The notes beneath the pieces are model-generated. The model saw nothing but the letters and a program-made list of their open reading frames with translations. It was not told where the DNA came from and made no database searches. A DNA stretch of 48,700 nt. Origin: an uncultured Roseburia sp. (GTDB lineage: Bacteria; Bacillota; Clostridia; Lachnospirales; Lachnospiraceae). The stretch spans positions 1 through 48,700 of the forward strand of contig CAJTOI010000024.1 in NCBI GenBank assembly GCA_910577925.1, read 5' to 3'. Position 1 is the first letter of the stretch. The number at the start of each line of letters is the position of its first letter. The position numbers were made by a program, and so were the translations under genes. Shown here one piece after another: positions 17,966 through 25,826 of the stretch.

Positions 17966-19231
17966 TTATTTCTGATTGAGAACGAGATGCTGCGGCAGAC
18001 CGTTTACCATAAAAGGCTGATAATCGCCCTGAATCAGCGGTTCGATGTAATTGATAAATTCGTCGGTGATATAATTGCCCTCGTCGTTGACCCACTCTCT
18101 GGGGACGAGCTTTTCGTTGTTTGCAATGCGGTGCACATCGTAGATGCCGGCCGAGCTCATGTAGGGATCGTCGGCGATGCGGTCGATGACTACCATCTTC
18201 CCGGTGTCGCCCTCGTCGGCAGCTTTGACAGCCGCGCCGCCCACCATAAAGGCCTCGTTGATATCGACGCGGGAGGCCATGTGAGATGCGCTCCTCTGGA
18301 GCGTGGAAAACTCGATGCTCCTCGTCTTGCAGCCGAGCTCCGCCCCGAGGAAGCCGGCCAGATACGCCGCGGTGCCCTGCAGCTGTTTGTGACCGAACGC
18401 GTCCACATAGTCTGCGCCGCCGGACAGCTCGCAGACATAGCGGCCGTCGGACAGTTTGATTCCCTCGGAGACGGCGATAACGATAGAATCTTTTTCTTTG
18501 AGCAGCTCGGTTACTTTTGCCTTAAAATGATCGATATCAAACGTAACCTCGGGGAGGTAGATCAAATCCGGTCCGTCGCAGTCTTCGGTCTTGGCGAGAG
18601 CGGTAGCTCCGGTCAGCCAGCCGGCATTGCGGCCCATCACTTCTAAGATGGTGATCGTCTTTTTGTTGTAGGTCAGCCCGAGGGCGTCGCGGATCACCTC
18701 TTTGGTGGAGGCGGCGATATATTTTGCCGCGCTGCCGAAGCCCGGCGTGTGGTCGGTCAGGGCAAGGTCGTTGTCGATGGTCTTCGGAACGCCGAGGAAC
18801 TTCTGGTGGTGTCCCTTGACGATGGCGAAATCCGAGAGCTTTTTGATCGTGTCCATCGAGTCGTTTCCGCCGATGTAGATAAAAGCTTCGATGTCTAATT
18901 TATCCAATATGGAAAAAATCTTTTCGTAGATTTCCGGGTTTTCGTGGATTTCCGGGAGCTTGAAGCGGCAGGAACCTAAGAATGCGGACGGAGTTCTCTT
19001 TAACAGCTCGATATCCATGTCGGAGTGAATCTGTGTGGAGAGATCCACATATTTCTCGTCCAGAAATCCTTCGATTCCGTGCAGCATGCCGTATACGGTA
19101 TGAAATCCGCGCTCCTTAGCGGTCTTGTACACACCGGCGAGACTGGAATTGATGACGGACGTAGGACCGCCGGACTGTCCTACGATGATGTTGCCCTTGT
19201 GTGTTTCCGTAGCGTTGTAATTTTTCCCCAA
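17966..19231 (-). CDS. pfp: PPi-type 6-phosphofructokinase
   Basis: 421 residues, typical of the long PPi-type branch. It phosphorylates fructose 6-phosphate in glycolysis. G-Q-S-G-G-P-T (18-24) forms the phosphate-binding turn; P-K-T-I-D-N-D (149-155) has the Lys that marks PPi-dependent enzymes (ATP enzymes have Gly). The 121-124 motif reads G-G-N-D rather than the common G-G-D-D or G-G-D-G, but keeps the second-position Asp that blocks ATP. PPi as donor is inferred from these residues. The start is a TTG codon at 19229-19231, because AAAGGAGG lies eight bases before it and no ATG or GTG fits. It faces the 1067-residue kinase gene divergently. Confidence 0.88.
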   Translation of the reverse strand: MGKNYNATETHKGNIIVGQSGGPTSVINSSLAGVYKTAKERGFHTVYGMLHGIEGFLDEKYVDLSTQIHSDMDIELLKRTPSAFLGSCRFKLPEIHENPEIYEKIFSILDKLDIEAFIYIGGNDSMDTIKKLSDFAIVKGHHQKFLGVPKTIDNDLALTDHTPGFGSAAKYIAASTKEVIRDALGLTYNKKTITILEVMGRNAGWLTGATALAKTEDCDGPDLIYLPEVTFDIDHFKAKVTELLKEKDSIVIAVSEGIKLSDGRYVCELSGGADYVDAFGHKQLQGTAAYLAGFLGAELGCKTRSIEFSTLQRSASHMASRVDINEAFMVGGAAVKAADEGDTGKMVVIDRIADDPYMSSAGIYDVHRIANNEKLVPREWVNDEGNYITDEFINYIEPLIQGDYQPFMVNGLPQHLVLNQK

Positions 19232-19238
19232 AATAATT

Positions 19239-19248
19239 GCCTCCTTTG
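19239..19248 (-). promoter_or_regulatory. Ribosome binding site fixing the TTG start
   Basis: On the minus strand this reads CAAAGGAGGC, a near-perfect anti-Shine-Dalgarno match. The only in-frame initiator at the right spacing (eight bases) is TTG. The strong site probably offsets the weak start codon. Confidence 0.8.
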
Positions 19249-19270
19249 ATGCAGATAATGAACTACTTCT

Positions 19271-19299
19271 ATCTTACAGAGGATCATATTATCTTGCAA
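19271..19299 (-). promoter_or_regulatory. Possible phosphofructokinase promoter
   Basis: On the minus strand TTGCAA is followed after 17 bases by TAAGAT, four of six matches in each box. It is a reasonable but imperfect sigma-A promoter about 40 bases before the TTG start. Confidence 0.35.
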
Positions 19300-19373
19300 G
19301 TAGAAACAGAAGATTTGTACGACTAATTTTATGGGTTTTGTGTATTTCGGAAAACTTCTGTGTCGGAAAAACA

Positions 19374-19402
19374 TTGCTGAAATTACCGGATTGTGGTAAA
19401 GT
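19374..19402 (+). promoter_or_regulatory. Possible extended -10 promoter for the hybrid kinase
   Basis: TTGCTG (19374-19379), 17-base spacer and TAAAGT (19397-19402) preceded by TGG, an extended -10 pattern. It lies about 40 bases before the kinase start. Confidence 0.35.
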
Positions 19403-19441
19403 GTATGGTAATAGAGGATAAGCGATAGGGGGTACACAGCT

Positions 19442-22400
19442 ATGTACCATTGTCATTTGCACTTTTATTTGACGGGCCATCGGTGTAAGATATTTGAGAT
19501 TGTAAAGGACATGCCCCCGCTTGCGCATTTTACCCATGTGTTTTCGGAAGGCGGCACGTTTGAAGGAGCACTGAATGCAAAGGCGGATGTGATTTTTCTC
19601 AATTTACAGGAGATGGATGCGGCGGAGGCAACGCGCATACTAAAGACGGGCAAAGGGGAGAAAAGCCGGATTATTCTGCTGGCAGACAAAGCGCAGTTTC
19701 CGCAGCTTTCCGGATGCCTGGAGAGGATAGGGGATATCTGGACGCTTCCGATGACGGAGGAAGAGGTCCGGTTTCGCTTTCTGCGGTGGCAGCAGCGCTG
19801 CAGGCAGGAGCTGGAACAGTGGCAGACCAGCCAGTATCTCGAGGCGACAATCAACAGCATCCCCAATCTGATCTGGTATAAAGACAAAGAGGGAATCCAC
19901 AGGAAAGTAAATGACAGTTTCTGCAAAACGGTCAATAAAACAAAGCGGCAGGTGGAGGGACGGGATCATTATTATATCTGGGATGTGACTCCGGAGGAAG
20001 CCGGAACCGACTGTATGGAGTCGGATCTGGAGGTCATGCGGATAAAAGAGACCTGCGTGTCGGAGGAGTCGGTGAAGACCGGGGATGGGTTAAAGCTGAT
20101 GACGACCTACAAATCGCCGCTGTACGATTGGGACGGAAGCGTTATGGGAACCGTCGGCGTCGGGATTGATGTGACGCAGGAGCGGGCGTATGAGCAGGAA
20201 CTGATCCAGAAGAGCCATATGCTCGAGAAGATTTTTAATACCATAGACTGCGGAATCATCTGTCATTCCATGGACGGCAAGCGCATTATTCAGGTGAATG
20301 AGATGGCGCTTCGGATACTGGGATATCGGTCCAGAGAGGAACTGATCGACTCGGGATTTGACATGATCGCGTCTTCCGTTATGGACGAGGATAAGCCGAG
20401 ACTCAGAGAATGCATCCGGATGCTCAAAAAAGAAGGCGATTGTGTGAATATCGAGTATCGGGTGGAACATGACAGCGGAGAGATTCTGTATGTGATGGGC
20501 AACTTTAAAGTTCTTGAGAAGAACGGAGAACTGTATTGCCAGCGGTTTCTTCTCGACTGTACCGCGCAGAAGCTTGAGAAGGAGAAAGACAAGAAATATC
20601 AGGCACAGCTGGTGCAGGCGCTGAGCAGTGACTATGGCCTGGTCTGCTATTTCAACCTGGATACCGGCATGGGCATCACAATCCGTGCAAATGATATCGA
20701 CAACCGCATTTTTCAAAACGATTACAGAATACAGATTTCCTTTCAGGAGCGTATGGAGCGCTATATCGAAAAAGTGGTATACGAGGAAGACAGAGAAATG
20801 ATGCGGCAGACCTGTTCGCTCGAGGCGATGAAAAAAGCGCTTCGGGAAAAGCGGCTTTACCATATCAATTACCGCGTTCTGCAGGACGGTGAGATGAGGT
20901 ATTACGAGATGAAAGCCGTGCGCGGTGCGGACGAGCAGGGAGAGGGCTCGGGCGTTGTTTTGGGTTTCCGCAATGTGGACGAGGAGACCCGCCGCGAGAT
21001 GGAGCGGAGGAAACTGCTGGAGGACGCGCTTATGCAGGCCAATCAGGCGAACAATGCAAAGAGTGTATTTCTTTCCAACATGTCACACGATATACGCACG
21101 CCGATGAATGCGATATTCGGCTTTACGAATCTGGCGATTGCTCATATTGACAATAAAGAGCGGGTGGAGGATTATCTTAAGAAAATCATGGTGTCGGGCA
21201 ATCATTTGCTCGGACTGATTAACGAAGTTCTGGATATGAGCCGGATTGAAAGCGGAAAAATGCAGATAGAGGAGAGTCTGTGCAGTCTTTCGGACATTGT
21301 GCACGGACTCGGGAACATCGTACAGACCGATATTCAGGCGAAAAACCTTACGTTATATATGAATACGGTGGACGTAATTGACGAAGAGATATACTGCGAT
21401 AAGTTGCGGCTGAACCAGGTGCTTCTGAATATACTTGGAAATTCTATCAAGTACACGAAAGAGGGCGGAGAGATCGGCCTGTGGATTACGGAAAAGGCCG
21501 GAGCGCTCGCGGGCTATGCGAATTATGAGTTCCGCATAAGGGATACCGGAATCGGTATGAGCAGGGAGTTTATCCCGCATATTTTTGAGCCTTTTGAGCG
21601 GGAAAAGAATACGACGACGAGCGGGATCCAGGGAACGGGACTCGGAATGGCGATCACCAGAAGTATTATCGACATGATGAACGGGTCGATTGAGGTGGAG
21701 AGCGAGGAGGGCGCAGGAACAGAGGTCACTGTCTCCGTCACCTTCCGAATAAACCCTGCCGCGGAGAACGCAGAGATACCGGAGCTTGTAAACCGGAGAG
21801 TACTGGTCGTAAATGTGGATTTAAACACGCAGAACAATATGTCTCATCTGCTTCAGACAATCGGAATGCGCGCCGACTGGGCTTCGTCGGAGCAGGAAGC
21901 AGTCCGGCGCATCCGTGAAATGTCGATGCGCGGCGAGAGCTACGGCTCCTATCTCATCGACTGGCGGCTGCCGGATATGGATGTGGCCGGAACGGTTGCG
22001 CGGATCCGGTCGGAAGCGGGAGAAAATCCGACGATGGTTGTCCTGACCTCGTATGACTGGTCGGAGATTGAGGAAGCGGCGAAAGCGGCCGGTGTGACGT
22101 CATTTTGCAGCAAGCCGCTGTTCCTGTCCGAATTAAAGAGCTGTCTGCAGACGGCAAAGGACGGAGAAGAGGTCCGGGAGGACAATAGAGGGGAAGGAGT
22201 CAAATCCGATATCGGCCATATTCTGCTGGTGGAGGACAACGAGCTGAATCAGGAAATTGCCGTGGCTATTTTGGAGGATGCGGGATTTCGGCCGGAGATC
22301 GCGTCAAACGGTCAGATTGCCGTGGATATGGTAAGAGCGTCGAAGCCGGGATATTACGGACTGGTGCTGATGGATGTTCAGATGCCGGTGATGAACGGCT

Positions 22401-22645
22401 ATGAGGCGACAAGAGAGATCCGCAGACTCGAAGACTGCAGGCTGGCTTCCATTCCGATTCTGGCGATGACGGCGAACGCGTTTGAGAAGGATAAGCAGGA
22501 GGCGTTAAAATGCGGGATGAACGGGCATATCGCAAAACCGATTGACATAGAGAAAATGCTTGATATTCTACATAAGGTGCTGGCAAAAGGGGGGGAAATG
22601 AACCCCGATATAGAGGAAATTAACGGCAGTTTCTGCATAGAATAA
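19442..22645 (+). CDS. Soluble multi-domain hybrid histidine kinase
   Basis: 1067 residues with no membrane helix. Residues 1-115 look like a receiver fold without the usual phospho-acceptor context (F-L-N-L-Q-E-M-D). Two or three PAS-type domains follow (about 130-250, 258-380, 390-515). His549 lies in M-S-H-D-I-R-T-P; the ATPase domain has N-I-L-G-N-S-I-K-Y-T, D-T-G-I-G-M-S and G-T-G-L-G-M-A. Two receivers end the protein: the first with D840 (L-I-D-W-R-L-P) but an atypical acidic pocket, the second with D978 (L-M-D-V-Q-M-P) and a standard pocket. Phosphate would pass from His549 to a receiver; onward transfer needs an Hpt such as the protein at 6254. The ribosome binding site (AGGGGGT) is modest. 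The signal sensed is unknown. Confidence 0.9.
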   Translation: MYHCHLHFYLTGHRCKIFEIVKDMPPLAHFTHVFSEGGTFEGALNAKADVIFLNLQEMDAAEATRILKTGKGEKSRIILLADKAQFPQLSGCLERIGDIWTLPMTEEEVRFRFLRWQQRCRQELEQWQTSQYLEATINSIPNLIWYKDKEGIHRKVNDSFCKTVNKTKRQVEGRDHYYIWDVTPEEAGTDCMESDLEVMRIKETCVSEESVKTGDGLKLMTTYKSPLYDWDGSVMGTVGVGIDVTQERAYEQELIQKSHMLEKIFNTIDCGIICHSMDGKRIIQVNEMALRILGYRSREELIDSGFDMIASSVMDEDKPRLRECIRMLKKEGDCVNIEYRVEHDSGEILYVMGNFKVLEKNGELYCQRFLLDCTAQKLEKEKDKKYQAQLVQALSSDYGLVCYFNLDTGMGITIRANDIDNRIFQNDYRIQISFQERMERYIEKVVYEEDREMMRQTCSLEAMKKALREKRLYHINYRVLQDGEMRYYEMKAVRGADEQGEGSGVVLGFRNVDEETRREMERRKLLEDALMQANQANNAKSVFLSNMSHDIRTPMNAIFGFTNLAIAHIDNKERVEDYLKKIMVSGNHLLGLINEVLDMSRIESGKMQIEESLCSLSDIVHGLGNIVQTDIQAKNLTLYMNTVDVIDEEIYCDKLRLNQVLLNILGNSIKYTKEGGEIGLWITEKAGALAGYANYEFRIRDTGIGMSREFIPHIFEPFEREKNTTTSGIQGTGLGMAITRSIIDMMNGSIEVESEEGAGTEVTVSVTFRINPAAENAEIPELVNRRVLVVNVDLNTQNNMSHLLQTIGMRADWASSEQEAVRRIREMSMRGESYGSYLIDWRLPDMDVAGTVARIRSEAGENPTMVVLTSYDWSEIEEAAKAAGVTSFCSKPLFLSELKSCLQTAKDGEEVREDNRGEGVKSDIGHILLVEDNELNQEIAVAILEDAGFRPEIASNGQIAVDMVRASKPGYYGLVLMDVQMPVMNGYEATREIRRLEDCRLASIPILAMTANAFEKDKQEALKCGMNGHIAKPIDIEKMLDILHKVLAKGGEMNPDIEEINGSFCIE

Positions 22646-22672
22646 TAGGGAAAACTGTTTTGTGAGGGATGG

Positions 22673-23596
22673 ATGGCGCAGAGAATTGTTGAGGGAACCA
22701 TGCCATATACTTCGGCACGCTGCAGCAGCGAGATTGAGGCACTTGTCCGGAGTTATCCTGCTATCGAGAGAGGAAGCATCGGAAAGAGCGTGATGGGAAC
22801 GGAGATTCCTTTCTTAAGGCTCGGAACGGGAGGCACTGAAGTATGCTACAGTGCCTCTTTTCATGCGAATGAAAGTATCACGACGCCGATACTGCTGCGG
22901 TTTGCGGAGGAGTACGGGAACGCATATGCACAGAAGGAGACGATAAACGGTGTCTCGGTCGAGGAGCTCTACCGGAACTACACGCTTTATCTGATTCCGA
23001 TGGTAAATCCGGACGGGGTGGACCTGGTGAACGGAGCGATCCAGGAAGGAAGCTATTACAGGCAGGCGCGGGAAATCGCGGAGGCGTATCCGCAGATCCC
23101 ATTTCCGTTCGGCTGGAAAGCCAATATTGAAGGGGTCGACTTGAATCTCCAGTTCCCGGCAGGCTGGGAGAACGCGCGGGCAATTAAGTACGCGCAGGGG
23201 TATACGACACCGGCGCCGAGGGATTACGTGGGGAGTGCGCCGCTTACGGCGCCGGAGAGTGCGGCCGTCTATGAATTTACGAGAGCCCACGATTTTGCCC
23301 TGATTTTGGCCTATCATACCCAGGGAGAAGTGATCTATTGGAAATATCTGGATTACAACCCTGCGCGTTCCTATGAGATCGCATTGTATTTCGGGGAGGT
23401 CAGCGGGTATGCCGTGGAGACGACGCCGACGGCGTCCGGCTATGCGGGGTATAAGGACTGGTTTATTCAGTCTTATGACAGACCGGGTTATACGATAGAG
23501 GCGGGACTCGGTGAAAATCCGCTGCCGATGTCGGAATTTGAGGGAATCTATGAGGCAAACCGCGGCATCCTGCTCGGAGGAATGACGCAGGTATAA
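22673..23596 (+). CDS. M14-family zinc carboxypeptidase, likely muropeptide-type
   Basis: 307 residues, no signal peptide, so probably cytoplasmic. Zinc ligands fit H64-x-x-E67 (S-F-H-A-N-E) and H215 (A-Y-H-T-Q-G-E); E276 (T-I-E-A-G-L-G) is the likely catalytic base. N-P-D-G-V-D-L near 112-118 is also typical. The M14 N-R pair that grips the substrate carboxylate reads N-L-Q here, as I recall for bacterial gamma-D-glutamyl-diaminopimelate peptidases. That suggests a role in recycling wall peptides, an inference. It follows the hybrid kinase gene by 27 bases. The start at 22673 has GAGGG close by. Confidence 0.83.
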   Translation: MAQRIVEGTMPYTSARCSSEIEALVRSYPAIERGSIGKSVMGTEIPFLRLGTGGTEVCYSASFHANESITTPILLRFAEEYGNAYAQKETINGVSVEELYRNYTLYLIPMVNPDGVDLVNGAIQEGSYYRQAREIAEAYPQIPFPFGWKANIEGVDLNLQFPAGWENARAIKYAQGYTTPAPRDYVGSAPLTAPESAAVYEFTRAHDFALILAYHTQGEVIYWKYLDYNPARSYEIALYFGEVSGYAVETTPTASGYAGYKDWFIQSYDRPGYTIEAGLGENPLPMSEFEGIYEANRGILLGGMTQV

Positions 23597-23602
23597 CCGC
23601 AG

Positions 23603-23668
23603 ATGTCCGTGATACGCTTATCGTATGCCCGCGATACGCTTACCAGATGCCCGTGACACGCATCAGAA
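23603..23668. repeat. Three imperfect 22-bp tandem repeats at the 3' end of the YeiH gene
   Basis: Units begin at 23603, 23625 and 23647, each opening ATG(T/C)CCG(T/C)GA(T/C)ACGC. The third unit is the C-terminal coding end of the minus-strand gene, and the stop codon falls at the boundary with the second unit. The other two copies continue past the stop into the gap before the convergent carboxypeptidase gene. Confidence 0.7.
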
Positions 23669-24662
23669 ACAGGCAGAGGACGGTGATTCCGATCCAGCAG
23701 CAGGCGCCCATCACAAGCGGCTTTCCGCCGGTCCGGATAAGCGTCGCAAAGTCGGCGCCAAGTCCGATTGCGGCAAGTGCCAGTACAATGAGAAATTTGG
23801 AGAGTTCCTTTGCCGGCCCAAAAGCGGAGGCAGGGATGCCGAAGCCGATCAGAACGGTAGTGAGGACGGAGGCGGCGATAAAGTACAGAATGAAAAAAGG
23901 GAATATCTGTCCGAGGCGGACGCAGGATTCCTCGTTTTCGGAAGACTTTCGGGTGCGCCGCCATGCTAAAATCAGGGTGATCGGGATGATGACGAGTGTC
24001 CGCGTCAGCTTTACCGTCACGGCCGTATCGAGTGTGGCGCTGCCGAGTCCCCACATGGCGTCCCAAGCAGAGGCGGCTGCGGTCACGGAGGAGGTATCGT
24101 TGACGGCGGTTCCGGCGAAAATGCCGAAAGGCTCGCCCGAGGTGCGGTCGAATCCCAGCAGCTGTCCGAGCCAGGGGAAGATCAGCGCCGCGAGTACATT
24201 GAAAAAGAAAATCACGGACATGGACTGTGCGACCTCCTCGTCTTTTGCGTCGATGACCGGAGCGGTTGCGGCGATGGCGGAGCCGCCGCAGACGCAGGAG
24301 CCGACACCGACGAGAATCGAGACGGAGGAGGGAAGCCGCAGGAGCCGGTGCAGCAGAAAGGCGATGAGCAGGGAGACTGCGATCGTGCAGAGGAGAATCG
24401 GAAGGGATTGCTTTCCGGTTGCAAGCACCACGGACAGATCCATGCCGAAACCGAGCAGGACCACGGCCCACTGCAGGATTTTCTTTGAGGCAAAGCGGAT
24501 TCCGGGTGCAAGGGCAGAGCTGCCTTTGACGAAGGGAGCCGTTATCATACCTGCGGCAATGGCGATGACCGCGCCGCCGATTACGGGGAACAGCATGCCC
24601 AGAAACCACGAGGGTACCGCGATGGCGAGGCAGACAAGCAGGCCTTTTATATATTTTTTCAT
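23640..24662 (-). CDS. YeiH-family (UPF0324) membrane protein
   Basis: 340 residues, about ten hydrophobic segments. Motifs typical of the family include V-L-L-G-F-G-M-D, G-S-C-V-C-G-G-S-A-I-A-A (about 120-131) and G-T-A-V-N-D-T-S-S-V near 185. Members are called putative sulfate exporters, but transport activity is poorly established for most. The start at 24662 is set by GAGGTGATTCT upstream; a longer frame from 24737 adds a charged non-membrane lead without a ribosome binding site. It is divergent from the leucine-rich protein gene at 24810. No LysR-type regulator, a common neighbour, is adjacent. Confidence 0.85.
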   Translation of the reverse strand: MKKYIKGLLVCLAIAVPSWFLGMLFPVIGGAVIAIAAGMITAPFVKGSSALAPGIRFASKKILQWAVVLLGFGMDLSVVLATGKQSLPILLCTIAVSLLIAFLLHRLLRLPSSVSILVGVGSCVCGGSAIAATAPVIDAKDEEVAQSMSVIFFFNVLAALIFPWLGQLLGFDRTSGEPFGIFAGTAVNDTSSVTAAASAWDAMWGLGSATLDTAVTVKLTRTLVIIPITLILAWRRTRKSSENEESCVRLGQIFPFFILYFIAASVLTTVLIGFGIPASAFGPAKELSKFLIVLALAAIGLGADFATLIRTGGKPLVMGACCWIGITVLCLFLMRVTGIW

Positions 24663-24809
24663 AGAATCACCTCTTTCATTTTTCGTGCGGCTGTATGCGG
24701 CGGAGCGGCTGACGGCAGCTGCTGTCAGTGTGTGCACAAACGCGTTGGATTATGTAAGATGCGGCGCTGTTTTTGCGGAAAAGGAGCAGAGCGGATAGGA
24801 GTGAGCGGG

Positions 24810-25790
24810 ATGAGTATGGCTTTTTACTGGGAATGCGCACCGGATGGCGGCGTGCGCCTGCTGCGGGCGTTCGGAGAGATCCCCGAGGTGCATATTCCGG
24901 ATTTCATAGAGGGAAAACCGGTGACGGAAATCGGGGCGTATTGCTTTGCCGCGGATGCGCATCTGCCGGAAGCATACCGGATGACGCGGGAGGCGGCCGG
25001 TTTGGATTGCGTCGGTGCGGCGCGGCTGCGGGAGCTGGCCGGTGATTATCCGACGGCTGTTTTCCTGCCGGATACCGTCCGAAAAATCGGCGGCTTTGCC
25101 TTTTATAACTGTGTTTTTCTTGCCGGGCTGACACTCGGCGGCCGGATGACGGAGCTCGGCGGGGATGCGTTTATGAACTGCGGGAAGCTGCACCGTCTGA
25201 CCCTGCGGTGCGGCGCGGGCGAAAAAAGCGGAGCGCGGCAGATTCTCGGGCAGATAGCCGCGGATTTGGAAGTGACGTTTCTGGGGGCGGACGGGGCGGA
25301 GGCGGCAGTGCTTTTCCCGGAGTATTATGAGAGCTATGACGAGGTCGCGCCGGCACATCTTTTCGGAAGAAATATTGAGGGCGAAGGATTTCGGGCCAGA
25401 CAGTGCTTTTGCGGCGAGGTCTTCGATTTTGCGCGGTATGATACGATTTTCCCGAAGGCGTGCGCCGGAGAGAGCGAGGAGACGCTGTGCGTCATGGCGA
25501 TGAATCGCCTGCGTTATCCGGTCGGACTTGCGGAGCCGGCAAAGCGGCTGTATGAGACTTATATTGCCGGGCATGCAGAGATTCTTCTCGGACAGGCGGT
25601 TGCGCGGAAGGAGACGGAGCCGATTGCGTTTTTGTGCGTGCGGGGGCTTTTGGAGCAGGCGGCGCTTACCGCATGTATCGCGCAGGCCGCAAAGGCGGGG
25701 TGGGCCGAGGGGACGGTCTGTCTGCAGCGGCTTAAGGAGCAGTATTTCCCGAAAATGAGCGTGCGGGAGCGGTACGTGCTGCCGGATTGA
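24810..25790 (+). CDS. Leucine-rich-repeat protein (BspA-like, cytoplasmic)
   Basis: 326 residues; start at 24810, eight bases after GGAG. No signal peptide. Repeats of the LRR_5 type are seen near residues 27-55 and 95-140 (V-x-I-P-D-x-I-x-G-x-x-V-x-x-I-G-x-x-C-F; L-P-D-T-V-x-x-I-G-x-x-A-F-x-N-C). The second half is an Ala/Glu/Leu-rich helical region with A-R-Q-C-F-C-G-E-V-F-D around residue 195. Most BspA-like proteins are secreted; this one is apparently not. It sits 36 bases before the VWA-type gene, so it may be that protein's partner. Confidence 0.78.
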   Translation: MSMAFYWECAPDGGVRLLRAFGEIPEVHIPDFIEGKPVTEIGAYCFAADAHLPEAYRMTREAAGLDCVGAARLRELAGDYPTAVFLPDTVRKIGGFAFYNCVFLAGLTLGGRMTELGGDAFMNCGKLHRLTLRCGAGEKSGARQILGQIAADLEVTFLGADGAEAAVLFPEYYESYDEVAPAHLFGRNIEGEGFRARQCFCGEVFDFARYDTIFPKACAGESEETLCVMAMNRLRYPVGLAEPAKRLYETYIAGHAEILLGQAVARKETEPIAFLCVRGLLEQAALTACIAQAAKAGWAEGTVCLQRLKEQYFPKMSVRERYVLPD

Positions 25791-25826
25791 CAGGCGGCGC
25801 GCGGGCTTTTGCCGGGAGGAGGAGAC

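Noticed and set aside
23603..23668. CRISPR-like array
   Set aside because: Units are directly adjacent, imperfect and without spacers; only three copies.
23647..24798. Plus-strand open frame (383 codons) antisense to the YeiH-type gene
   Set aside because: Ser/Pro/Arg-rich translation with no family pattern. The minus-strand reading has clean membrane segments and motifs.
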